Shown one piece after another: positions 1 through 5,525 of a stretch of 8,842 bases of DNA. The stretch lies in NCBI GenBank assembly GCA_002423705.1, contig DINW01000085.1, forward strand, positions 136,243 through 145,084. The letters run 5' to 3'. Position 1 is the first letter of the stretch. Every line of letters begins with the position of its first letter. The notes beneath the pieces were generated by a model, which saw nothing but the letters and a program-made list of their open reading frames with translations, was not told the DNA's origin and ran no database searches. The DNA is from Clostridium sp. UBA5530. GTDB lineage: Bacteria; Bacillota; Clostridia; Clostridiales; Clostridiaceae. The position numbers and the translations under genes are program-made.

Positions 1-232
1 CCTTTAGAAAGGTTGAAAGTTCCTTAGACTTCACTATTTTTACTCCCTTGCTGTGCTGTCTATCCATATAGGGGAAGCCATTTTTCACAAGGAAATCTTC
101 TATTTTATCAATCTTATACCTTATTGCTCTGTCCGTGACCTTATATATTTCAGCTAGCTCATGGACGTTGACATAATCATTTTTATTATACATATACTTT
201 AGAATATCAATACAATCCTTATTAAGCCCCAT
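1..232 (-). CDS. N-terminal part of a helix-turn-helix transcriptional regulator (BglG/PRD or Mga-like DNA-binding domain), truncated by window edge
   Basis: The reading frame starts at ATG 232 and stays open for 77 codons to the edge of the window, so only the N-terminus is visible. A good ribosome site (AGGAAGGG, 240-247) lies 7 bases before the ATG. The visible protein begins MGLNKDCIDILKYMY, then has a winged helix-turn-helix: HELAEIYKVTDRAIRYKIDKI at about residues 24-44 is the helix-turn-helix with its recognition helix, and NGFPYMDRQHSKGVKI is the wing. The pattern 'selector helix, RAIRYKIDKIE, then a G-rich wing ending in KGV.I' is typical of the DNA-binding module of BglG/MtlR/LicR-type PRD activators and related Mga-like regulators. 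The PRD or PTS-EIIB domains that would prove the family lie outside the window, so the family and the signal sensed are inferred. The gene follows rnr on the same strand but is separated by a terminator and seems to have its own promoter. Confidence 0.8.
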   Translation of the reverse strand, partial: MGLNKDCIDILKYMYNKNDYVNVHELAEIYKVTDRAIRYKIDKIEDFLVKNGFPYMDRQHSKGVKIVKSKELSTFLK

Positions 233-255
233 AATATATCCCTTCCTTTGTTTAA

Positions 256-284
256 ATTATACCCTAGAACCTTTTATAAAATTA
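256..284 (-). promoter_or_regulatory. Candidate promoter of the HTH regulator gene
   Basis: A perfect TATAAT (minus strand, 261 to 256) lies 23 bases before the regulator's start codon. The -35 position at 17-bp spacing reads TAATTT, a poor match to TTGACA, so the promoter may need an activator. Transcription would begin near 249, giving a leader of only about 17 bases that just includes the ribosome site. Two near-identical GGTTC(C)TAGGG repeats overlap or flank this promoter and are listed separately. Confidence 0.45.
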
Positions 285-297
285 ACCCCTAGGAACC
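262..297 (-). repeat. Tandem GGTTC(C)TAGGG repeats at the regulator promoter, possible operator
   Basis: On the minus strand GGTTCCTAGGG (297 to 287) and GGTTCTAGGG (271 to 262) are direct repeats with starts 25-26 bp apart, differing by one inserted C. The downstream copy sits in the spacer just before TATAAT and the upstream copy sits just above the -35 position. This arrangement suits a dimeric or cooperative regulator binding one face of the DNA, possibly the regulator itself. This is inferred from layout only. Confidence 0.35.
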
Positions 298-393
298 ACT
301 TTACTTTTCTAATTCATTAGGAAAAAATGAACTATTTATTATTTAAACCTTTTCATTTATAAGATTTAAATAGGAAAAAACTTATTAAATATT

Positions 394-434
394 AAAGAAA
401 GCTGTTACACTTAGTTTGCGCAACAGCCTTCTTT
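394..434 (-). terminator. Stem-loop terminator after rnr
   Basis: On the minus strand AAAGAAGGCTGTT pairs with AACAGCTTTCTTT, with one mismatch in the stem and a 15-base loop (407-421). It lies 8 bases past the rnr stop codon. The downstream side is T-rich only as part of the stem (CTTTCTTT), with more T further on, so it is a moderate rather than perfect intrinsic terminator. The plus strand also ends in a T-run (CTTCTTTTT), so it could act in both directions. It separates rnr from the regulator gene. Confidence 0.65.
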
Positions 435-441
435 TTAAACC

Positions 442-2580
442 CTATTCTTCTTTTTCTAACTCTTTATCTTCTACTAATTTAAAGTATATTTCATGGGTAT
501 CTACATTTACCCTTGTAACTTTTATTGTTACTTCATCGCCTAATTTATATACCTTTTTAGTGGCTTCTCCTATAAGAGATAGGTGCCTTTCATCATATAC
601 ATAATAATCATCATCTAAATCCGTTAAAGATACCAATCCTTCTACAGTATTATGAAGTTCTACAAAGAAACCAAAACTTGTAACAGAAGAGATTATTCCT
701 TGGAATTCCTCTCCTATTCTTTCGCTCATATATTCTGCCTTCTTTAGATCATCTACTTCTCTTTCTGCTTCTTGAGCTACTCTTTCCATATCAGAGGATT
801 GTTTTGCAGCATACTCAACTATAGTATTCAGCCTTTCAATTCTCTTGCCATCTATTTTGCCATTTATAAACTCCTTAATTATTCTATGAATCATTAAATC
901 TGGATATCTTCTTATAGGAGATGTAAAGTGACAATAATATCTAGCTGCTAAGCCAAAGTGCCCTACACATTGTGGAGAATATTTGGCTTGCATCATAGAG
1001 CGTAACAGCAAAGTTGAAACCACTGTTTCTTCCTTTTTGCCTTCTACCTTTTCTAATATAGCTTGCAATGCCCTTGGATGTACCTCTTTGGTAGATTTTA
1101 AGCTATATCCTAAATTGTATATAAATTCACTAAAATGCTGAAGCTTCTCTTCATCTGGGTCTTCATGGATTCTATATACAAAGGGCATATTAGCCCAATA
1201 CATGTGTTCTGCTATGGTTTCATTGCATACAAGCATGAATTCCTCTATGATTCTATTGGCTATTTCTCTATCGTAAGGTCTTATATCTATTGGCTTTCCT
1301 GCCTGATTTAATATTATCTTACTCTCTTCAAAATTAAAGTCTATGGCACCTCTATTTAACCTCTTTTTTCTTAATATTTCACATAATTCTCCCATAGCTT
1401 TAAAATCATCATATAGGTATTCATATTCTTTAATAAGGTCTTCATCACCATCCCTAAGTATCTTTGTAACTTCAGTATAAGTCATTCTTTCATCAGTTTT
1501 TATTATACTTTCTACAATTTCATGCTCTAATACTTTTCCACCGCCATCTATATGCATTATACAGGAAAGGGCTAGTCTATCTACCTTAGGATTTAAGGAG
1601 CATATACCATTTGATAGCTTTTTAGGCAACATGGGAATTACCCTATCTATAAGATATACAGATGTTGCTCTTTTTAAAGCTTCCTTGTCTAAAGGATTTT
1701 TCTCCCTTACATAGTGAGATACGTCTGCAATGTGAACTCCTAGCTTAAAATGTCCCTTTGGAAGCCTTTCAATGGACACTGCATCGTCTAAATCCTTTGC
1801 ATCCTCTCCATCTATGGTAACCATCCTTACATCTCTTAAATCTCTTCTTCTTTTATACTCACTTTCTGGTATTTCTTCTTCTATATTTTCTGCATAGTTT
1901 TGAGCCTTATCTGGAAATTCCTCAGGTAATGCATATTTCTTTATTATGGTTAATATGTCTATACCTTTATCGCCTTTTTGTCCTAATATATCTATGATCT
2001 GACCTTCAGGATTTCTTCTTTTTCCTGGCCATTCAGTAATCTCTACTATAACTACGTCTCCAGTTTTAGCCTCGCTTCTTTTAGTTTTTGGTATAAATAT
2101 ATCGTTTTGTATTCTCTTATTCTCTGGCACTACGAAACCAAAGTTTTTAGAGTCTTCGTATACTCCTATTATAGTTTTGTTGGCTCTCTCTATGATGGTC
2201 TCTACTTCCCCTTCACACTTTCTCTTACCTAGGTCTTCTTTGGTTATTCTTACCATAACTCTATCTCCGTGCAAAGCTCCATTTATAAGTGTGCTAGGAA
2301 TAAATACATCGTCTCTTCCCTCTTCATCTGCAATAAGGAAACCATATCCCTTGGGATGTACCGATATCTTTCCAACTAGTAGCCCCATTCTTTCTGGCAA
2401 TGCCACTTTGTTATTCTTATTTTTCAGAATAAGTCCTTCCTTTTCCATTGCTTTTAAAGTATCCTTAAATACCTTAAATTCATCTTTGGATATACTAAAT
2501 ATATTTGCTAACTCATTTATATCCATTGGCTTATAGCTTTGTTCTTTCATAAAATTCATTAATGCTTCTTTTATATTCAT
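442..2580 (-). CDS. rnr: Ribonuclease R (3'-5' exoribonuclease, RNase II/RNB family)
   Basis: RNase R processively degrades structured RNA from the 3' end and takes part in mRNA, rRNA and tmRNA-tagged mRNA turnover in the cytoplasm. The chosen start at ATG 2580 gives 712 residues, normal for the family. Domains in order: winged helix at 1-65; cold-shock domains at about 66-115 (GKISVHPKGYGFL) and 135-200 (GVYEDSKNFGFVVP); RNB catalytic domain at about 244-570; S1 domain at about 621-703. The catalytic cluster DGEDAKDLDD supplies Asp257, Asp263, Asp265 and Asp266, with the same spacing as the four Asp of E. coli RNase R. The family signature HFTSPIRRYPDLMIHR is at 551-566. The C-terminal tail is short and acidic (EDKELEKEE), without the long lysine-rich tail of the enterobacterial enzyme. 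The frame is open to an ATG at 2649, but the ribosome site favours 2580. It follows hppA after a terminator and is not followed by smpB, its common neighbour. Confidence 0.97.
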   Translation of the reverse strand: MNIKEALMNFMKEQSYKPMDINELANIFSISKDEFKVFKDTLKAMEKEGLILKNKNNKVALPERMGLLVGKISVHPKGYGFLIADEEGRDDVFIPSTLINGALHGDRVMVRITKEDLGKRKCEGEVETIIERANKTIIGVYEDSKNFGFVVPENKRIQNDIFIPKTKRSEAKTGDVVIVEITEWPGKRRNPEGQIIDILGQKGDKGIDILTIIKKYALPEEFPDKAQNYAENIEEEIPESEYKRRRDLRDVRMVTIDGEDAKDLDDAVSIERLPKGHFKLGVHIADVSHYVREKNPLDKEALKRATSVYLIDRVIPMLPKKLSNGICSLNPKVDRLALSCIMHIDGGGKVLEHEIVESIIKTDERMTYTEVTKILRDGDEDLIKEYEYLYDDFKAMGELCEILRKKRLNRGAIDFNFEESKIILNQAGKPIDIRPYDREIANRIIEEFMLVCNETIAEHMYWANMPFVYRIHEDPDEEKLQHFSEFIYNLGYSLKSTKEVHPRALQAILEKVEGKKEETVVSTLLLRSMMQAKYSPQCVGHFGLAARYYCHFTSPIRRYPDLMIHRIIKEFINGKIDGKRIERLNTIVEYAAKQSSDMERVAQEAEREVDDLKKAEYMSERIGEEFQGIISSVTSFGFFVELHNTVEGLVSLTDLDDDYYVYDERHLSLIGEATKKVYKLGDEVTIKVTRVNVDTHEIYFKLVEDKELEKEE

Positions 2581-2587
2581 TATGCAA

Positions 2588-2595
2588 CCCTCCTT
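2588..2595 (-). promoter_or_regulatory. Ribosome binding site that fixes the rnr start at 2580
   Basis: AAGGAGGG on the minus strand lies 7 bases before ATG 2580. The upstream in-frame ATG at 2649 has no comparable site, and the 23 extra residues it would add (MNLSGVLHQVHIRTIKP...) do not resemble an RNase R N-terminus. The protein from 2580 (MNIKEALMNFMKE) begins directly with the winged-helix domain. Confidence 0.85.
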
Positions 2596-2622
2596 GTTAG
2601 GTTTTATTGTTCTGATGTGTAC

Positions 2623-2699
2623 CTGGTGTAACACTCCAGATAAATTCAATTAATATTGTGATAAAGTTCAAGTTCCACCTGAAACTAAATTTCACTTGA
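2623..2699 (-). repeat. Inverted repeats in the rnr 5' leader
   Basis: Two separate elements are visible on the minus strand. The first, TCAAG-TGAAA-(TTTAG)-TTTCA-GGTGGAA-CTTGA (2699 to 2668), folds as a two-part stem with a 7-base bulge. The second, CTGGAGTGTTACACCAG (2639 to 2623), is a 17-bp palindrome with one mismatched pair. If the promoter proposed at 2723-2751 is right, both lie in the transcribed leader. They could be RNA structures controlling rnr or protein-binding sites; I cannot tell which, and no known riboswitch is recognised. Confidence 0.4.
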
Positions 2700-2722
2700 T
2701 GTAAAAAATACCATATATATAA

Positions 2723-2751
2723 ACTATATCACTAAAAGTCCTTAATAAGAA
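2723..2751 (-). promoter_or_regulatory. Candidate extended -10 promoter of rnr
   Basis: TGATATAGT on the minus strand (2731 to 2723) is an extended -10 of the TGnTATAAT kind with one mismatch. The -35 position at 17-bp spacing reads TTCTTA, a weak match, which fits an extended -10 promoter. Transcription would start near 2716, leaving a leader of about 135 bases. Another TATAAT at 2800-2795 abuts the hppA terminator but has no usable -35. Apart from this and the inverted repeats, the 281-base gap between hppA and rnr shows nothing coding. Confidence 0.4.
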
Positions 2752-2804
2752 CTGTGTTTCTTATATTTTTACCTATATTTAAACAAATAATCCTATTATA
2801 TATT

Positions 2805-2849
2805 AAAAAGCTACCCTTAGGGGTAAAACATCACCCTTAGGATAGCTTT
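2805..2849 (-). terminator. Rho-independent terminator after hppA
   Basis: On the minus strand AAAGCTATCC..GGGT pairs with ACCC..GGGTAGCTTTTT: the outer 7-bp arm AAAGCTA/TAGCTTT and an inner GGGT/ACCC arm are separated by a small internal loop, and the hairpin ends in a run of T. It begins about 12 bases past the hppA stop codon. This is the textbook layout and should end the hppA transcript before rnr. Confidence 0.85.
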
Positions 2850-2861
2850 AAATCATCTATA

Positions 2862-4892
2862 TTATTTTAATAGGTTTAATAATATTCCGCCGTATTCTAA
2901 TATTACTGGAGCGAAAACTAATGAAACTATAGTCATAAGCTTTATTAATATATTCATAGATGGACCTGATGTATCCTTAAATGGATCTCCTACAGTATCT
3001 CCAACTACAGCAGCTTTATGAGAATCACTTCCCTTTCCGCCGTAAACTCCACCTTCAATATACTTCTTAGCATTGTCCCAAGCTCCACCAGAGTTAGCCA
3101 TAAGTATAGCCACAAGTACTCCTGTAACAACAGCTCCTCCTATAAGTCCACCTAGAGCTTCTGCTCCTAAAAGCAATCCTACCCCTAGTGGTACTACTAT
3201 TGCAAGGACTCCTGGAAGCATCATTTCCTTTAATGCAGAAGCTGTTGATATTTCAACACATCTTGCATAGTCTGGCTTTGCCTTTTCTTCCATAATTCCT
3301 GGTATTTCTCTGAACTGTCTTCTTACCTCTTCTACCATCTCATTAGCAGCCTTCCCTACTGACTCCATAGTTAAAGCTCCAAATAAGAATGGAAGCATTC
3401 CACCTATTAATATTCCTATAAGAGTTACAGGCGTTAATAGATCTATTGAGTTTAATCCTACTGCTTGTGCATAGGATGCGAATAAAGCTAGTGCTGTTAA
3501 TGCAGCTGAACCTATTGCAAATCCCTTACCTATTGCTGCTGTAGTATTTCCAACTGAGTCAAGCTTATCAGTAACTTCTCTAACTTCATGTGGTAAATGA
3601 GACATTTCTGCTATTCCACCAGCATTGTCTGCTATTGGGCCATAAGCATCAACAGCAACAGTTAATCCTGTTATTGAAAGCATTCCTACTGCTGCAAGAG
3701 CTATACCATATAGACCCATAGCAGCATCACTTGCTCCACCCATTGCATAAAATGAAACTAGTATTCCTACTGCTATAAGGATTATTGGTGCAACTGTAGA
3801 TTTCATTCCTACTGCTAATCCAGATATTATTGTAGTAGCTGGACCAGTTTGTGATTGTTCTGCAATTGTCTTAACTGATTTATAATCAGAGGAAGTATAC
3901 ATTTCTGTAATCTTTCCTATTAACATTCCTACCACAAGACCTACTGTTACTGCCATAAATGCCTTGAAGTTTCCAAAAATAGTATTGCTAAGTACAGCTG
4001 TAGCTATGATAACTAGAGCTCCACCTATATAAGTTCCAGTGTTTAGAGCTTTTTGTGGGTTATCTGCCTTGCTGCCTCTAGCTACTACAGAACCAATGAT
4101 TGAAGCTATTATTCCTATAGCCATTAATAGCATTGGGAATATTATTGCCTTTGGCGCCATATCAGCTGTAAGAGCTGCACCTAAAGTTAAAGAAGATATT
4201 ATAGCTCCTACGTAAGATTCGAAAAGGTCTGCTCCCATACCTGCAACGTCTCCAACATTATCTCCAACGTTATCAGCTATAACTGCAGGGTTTCTTGGGT
4301 CATCCTCAGGTATTCCAGCTTCTACTTTTCCTACAAGGTCTGCTCCAACGTCTGCAGCCTTAGTATATATACCACCACCAACTCTAGCAAATAATGCTAT
4401 AGATGATGCTCCAAGTCCAAAACCTGTTAAGTATGTAGCATCTCCACCAAAGATGATGTAAAGAATACTAACTCCAAAAATTCCTAATCCTACAACACTC
4501 ATTCCCATAACTGATCCGCCTGAAAAAGCGATCTTTAATGCTGGGCTTTGACCTTGTTTTGCTGCTTCCGCAGTCCTTACGTTAGCAGAAGTTGCAACCT
4601 TCATTCCAAAGGATCCTGAAAAAATTGAGAAAATAGCTCCTACTACGAAACATACTGCTGTTTGCCAGTTAAGGAATAAAGCTATTGCTACAGCAATGAC
4701 TACCACAAATATAGAAAGATATTTATACTCCCTATTTAAGAATGCCATAGCACCATTTTGTATATATCCTGCTATCTCCTTCATTCTGTCGTTTCCAGCG
4801 CTTTCTTTGTTGATGCTTTTTGCTAAAAATAATGCAAATAAAAGTGCTACTAAACCACTTACCGCTGAATAAATGTAAATACTATTATTCAT
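2862..4892 (-). CDS. hppA: Membrane-bound, K+-dependent ion-translocating pyrophosphatase (probably Na+-pumping)
   Basis: This integral membrane enzyme hydrolyses pyrophosphate and uses the energy to pump H+ or Na+ out of the cytoplasm. The 676 residues match the prokaryotic family (about 650-750) and carry many hydrophobic helices (e.g. 5-24, 58-76, 78-96, 130-149, 249-271, 285-304). Seen motifs: DVGADLVGKVE (181-191), the pyrophosphate site; DNVGDNVGD (207-215); and GDTVGDPFKDTSGPS (631-645). GNTTAAIG (448-455) has Ala452 and Gly455, which known family rules assign to the K+-dependent subclass (Lys and Thr in the K+-independent one). ADLFESYVG places Glu225 where Na+-pumping members such as the Thermotoga maritima enzyme have it; plant-type H+ pumps carry it one helix turn later. 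Na+ transport is therefore inferred, and dual Na+/H+ transport is possible. The start at ATG 4892 has AGGAGGT (4898-4904) 5 bases ahead. It stands as a single-gene unit between two terminators, with a repeat-rich leader. Confidence 0.97.
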   Translation of the reverse strand: MNNSIYIYSAVSGLVALLFALFLAKSINKESAGNDRMKEIAGYIQNGAMAFLNREYKYLSIFVVVIAVAIALFLNWQTAVCFVVGAIFSIFSGSFGMKVATSANVRTAEAAKQGQSPALKIAFSGGSVMGMSVVGLGIFGVSILYIIFGGDATYLTGFGLGASSIALFARVGGGIYTKAADVGADLVGKVEAGIPEDDPRNPAVIADNVGDNVGDVAGMGADLFESYVGAIISSLTLGAALTADMAPKAIIFPMLLMAIGIIASIIGSVVARGSKADNPQKALNTGTYIGGALVIIATAVLSNTIFGNFKAFMAVTVGLVVGMLIGKITEMYTSSDYKSVKTIAEQSQTGPATTIISGLAVGMKSTVAPIILIAVGILVSFYAMGGASDAAMGLYGIALAAVGMLSITGLTVAVDAYGPIADNAGGIAEMSHLPHEVREVTDKLDSVGNTTAAIGKGFAIGSAALTALALFASYAQAVGLNSIDLLTPVTLIGILIGGMLPFLFGALTMESVGKAANEMVEEVRRQFREIPGIMEEKAKPDYARCVEISTASALKEMMLPGVLAIVVPLGVGLLLGAEALGGLIGGAVVTGVLVAILMANSGGAWDNAKKYIEGGVYGGKGSDSHKAAVVGDTVGDPFKDTSGPSMNILIKLMTIVSLVFAPVILEYGGILLNLLK

Positions 4893-4918
4893 GTTGTACC
4901 TCCTATTGTGTTTATTGT

Positions 4919-4956
4919 TATATAGTTTGCATATTAATCATTGCATATACTATATA
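4919..4956 (-). repeat. 38-bp composite inverted and direct repeat in the hppA leader
   Basis: On the minus strand the order is TATATAGT, ATATGCAA, TGATTA, ATATGCAA, ACTATATA. The outer 8-mers are exact reverse complements of each other, and the two ATATGCAA copies inside are exact direct repeats 14 bp apart start to start. The element lies between the candidate -10 (4972-4977) and the ribosome site (4898-4904). It could be an operator with paired sites, or a weak AU-rich hairpin in the mRNA. The pattern is certain; the function is unknown. Confidence 0.5.
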
Positions 4957-4971
4957 CTTTTACATTAGTAA

Positions 4972-4977
4972 ATTATA
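4972..4977 (-). promoter_or_regulatory. Candidate -10 box of the hppA promoter
   Basis: A perfect TATAAT on the minus strand, 80 bases before the hppA start. The -35 region at 16-17 bp is poor (AAGGCA or AAAGGC), so the box may depend on an activator. A rival reading is TTTACT with TATATG at 17-bp spacing, a little downstream, which would overlap the composite repeat. The exact promoter is therefore uncertain. Confidence 0.4.
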
Positions 4978-5026
4978 CTATTAATGACTTTCTTGCCTTT
5001 AACCATATTGGAACCCTTTTTACCGC

Positions 5027-5079
5027 AAAAAAAAGCTGGCTTACTTTCTTAGGTTAACCTAAAAACACCATAAGTCAGC
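5027..5079 (-). terminator. Rho-independent terminator after secG, with nested palindrome
   Basis: On the minus strand GCTGACTTA (5079 to 5071) pairs with TAAGCCAGC (5043 to 5035) with one mismatch, followed at once by eight T. The wide loop holds a perfect 14-bp palindrome TTAGGTTAACCTAA (5062 to 5049), which can form its own hairpin, giving a stem topped by a second stem. It starts 15 bases past the secG stop and should isolate hppA from upstream transcription. Confidence 0.9.
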
Positions 5080-5093
5080 ATTAAGCTTTACTT

Positions 5094-5324
5094 CTACTTA
5101 ACAAAGTTTAAAGCTAAAGTATTTGCTGCAAGCAAAATTGCCGTTATCACCGTAAGTTTTGATAAAAGTGCTTCTTTTGTTCTTGATTTATTTCTGCTAA
5201 AGAAAGTTTCTGTGGTTCCTGTTACGAATCCTTTTAAACCATCTGCCTTACTAGGTTGAAGTAACACTACTACTATCATCCCTAAGGCTAAAATTATTTC
5301 TGAGGCTATTAGAAAATTGCGCAA
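5094..5324 (-). CDS. secG: SecG, small subunit of the SecYEG protein translocase
   Basis: SecG is the non-essential membrane subunit that helps SecA-driven protein export through SecYE. The 76 residues match the family's usual size in Gram-positives. Two membrane helices are visible, about 4-22 (FLIASEIILALGMIVVVLL) and 54-73 (LSKLTVITAILLAANTLALN). Between them lies the cytoplasmic loop with the family pattern LLQPSKADGL and TETFFSRNKSRTKEALLSK. The start codon is TTG at 5324; no in-frame ATG is available upstream with a ribosome site, and GGAGGA (5331-5336) lies 6 bases ahead of the TTG. Placement next to eno is conserved in many Firmicutes. It has its own promoter and terminator and so is probably expressed alone, although read-through from eno cannot be excluded. 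Confidence 0.95.
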   Translation of the reverse strand: MRNFLIASEIILALGMIVVVLLQPSKADGLKGFVTGTTETFFSRNKSRTKEALLSKLTVITAILLAANTLALNFVK

Positions 5325-5330
5325 ATCTAT

Positions 5331-5336
5331 TCCTCC
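5331..5336 (-). promoter_or_regulatory. Ribosome binding site for the TTG start of secG
   Basis: GGAGGA on the minus strand, 6 bases before TTG 5324, decides the start. Just upstream is ATTCC-ATA-GGAAT (5349 to 5337), and the GGAAT sequence occurs again in the ribosome site itself (GGAGGAAT). ATTCC can therefore pair with either copy, and the second pairing would cover the ribosome site. Confidence 0.75.
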
Positions 5337-5361
5337 ATTCCTATGGAATTAGTACTAAAAC

Positions 5362-5390
5362 ATTTTATCACATCATGTCTTATTTTACAA
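5362..5390 (-). promoter_or_regulatory. Candidate promoter of secG
   Basis: TTGTAA (5390 to 5385) and TAAAAT (5367 to 5362) on the minus strand are separated by exactly 17 bp, and the -10 is preceded by TGA, making an extended -10. Transcription would start near 5355, giving a leader of about 31 bases. This is the best promoter match in the window. Confidence 0.65.
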
Positions 5391-5461
5391 GGCTTTTATA
5401 TCTATAATTTTTCATTATGTCTATATTCATATTCCTTTAATGTAAAATAATTACTTACATT

Positions 5462-5514
5462 TTAAAAGGGAAATCCATTAAAATTTTAAATTTCAAATGA
5501 GACTTCCCTTTTAA
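5462..5514 (-). terminator. Stem-loop terminator after eno
   Basis: TTAAAAGGGAA (5514 to 5504, minus strand) and TTCCCTTTTAA (5472 to 5462) are perfect 11-bp complementary arms with a 31-base AT-rich loop. The T-run CCCTTTTAA ends the stem. The arms are nearly symmetrical, so it could work in both directions. It begins 11 bases past the eno stop codon. The long loop makes it a less compact terminator than those after secG and hppA. Confidence 0.75.
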
Positions 5515-5525
5515 TTATTTACTTA

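Noticed and set aside
416..604. Plus-strand open frame of 62 codons
   Set aside because: It lies almost entirely antisense to the 3' end of rnr and has no ribosome site or recognisable protein character.
2177..2536. Plus-strand open frame of 119 codons
   Set aside because: It is antisense to the N-terminal half of rnr; the Ser/Leu/Ile-rich translation is what reversed coding sequence gives.
2581..2649. In-frame upstream ATG at 2649 that would lengthen RNase R by 23 residues
   Set aside because: No ribosome site precedes it, the extra residues are not family-like, and a strong AAGGAGGG lies 7 bases before ATG 2580.
3073..3270. Plus-strand open frame of 65 codons within hppA
   Set aside because: It is fully antisense to well-conserved pyrophosphatase coding sequence and has a low-complexity Pro/Ser/Thr/Ala translation.
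4893..5026. Riboswitch in the hppA leader
   Set aside because: The leader is short and AU-rich with only the composite repeat; no known aptamer core was recognised.
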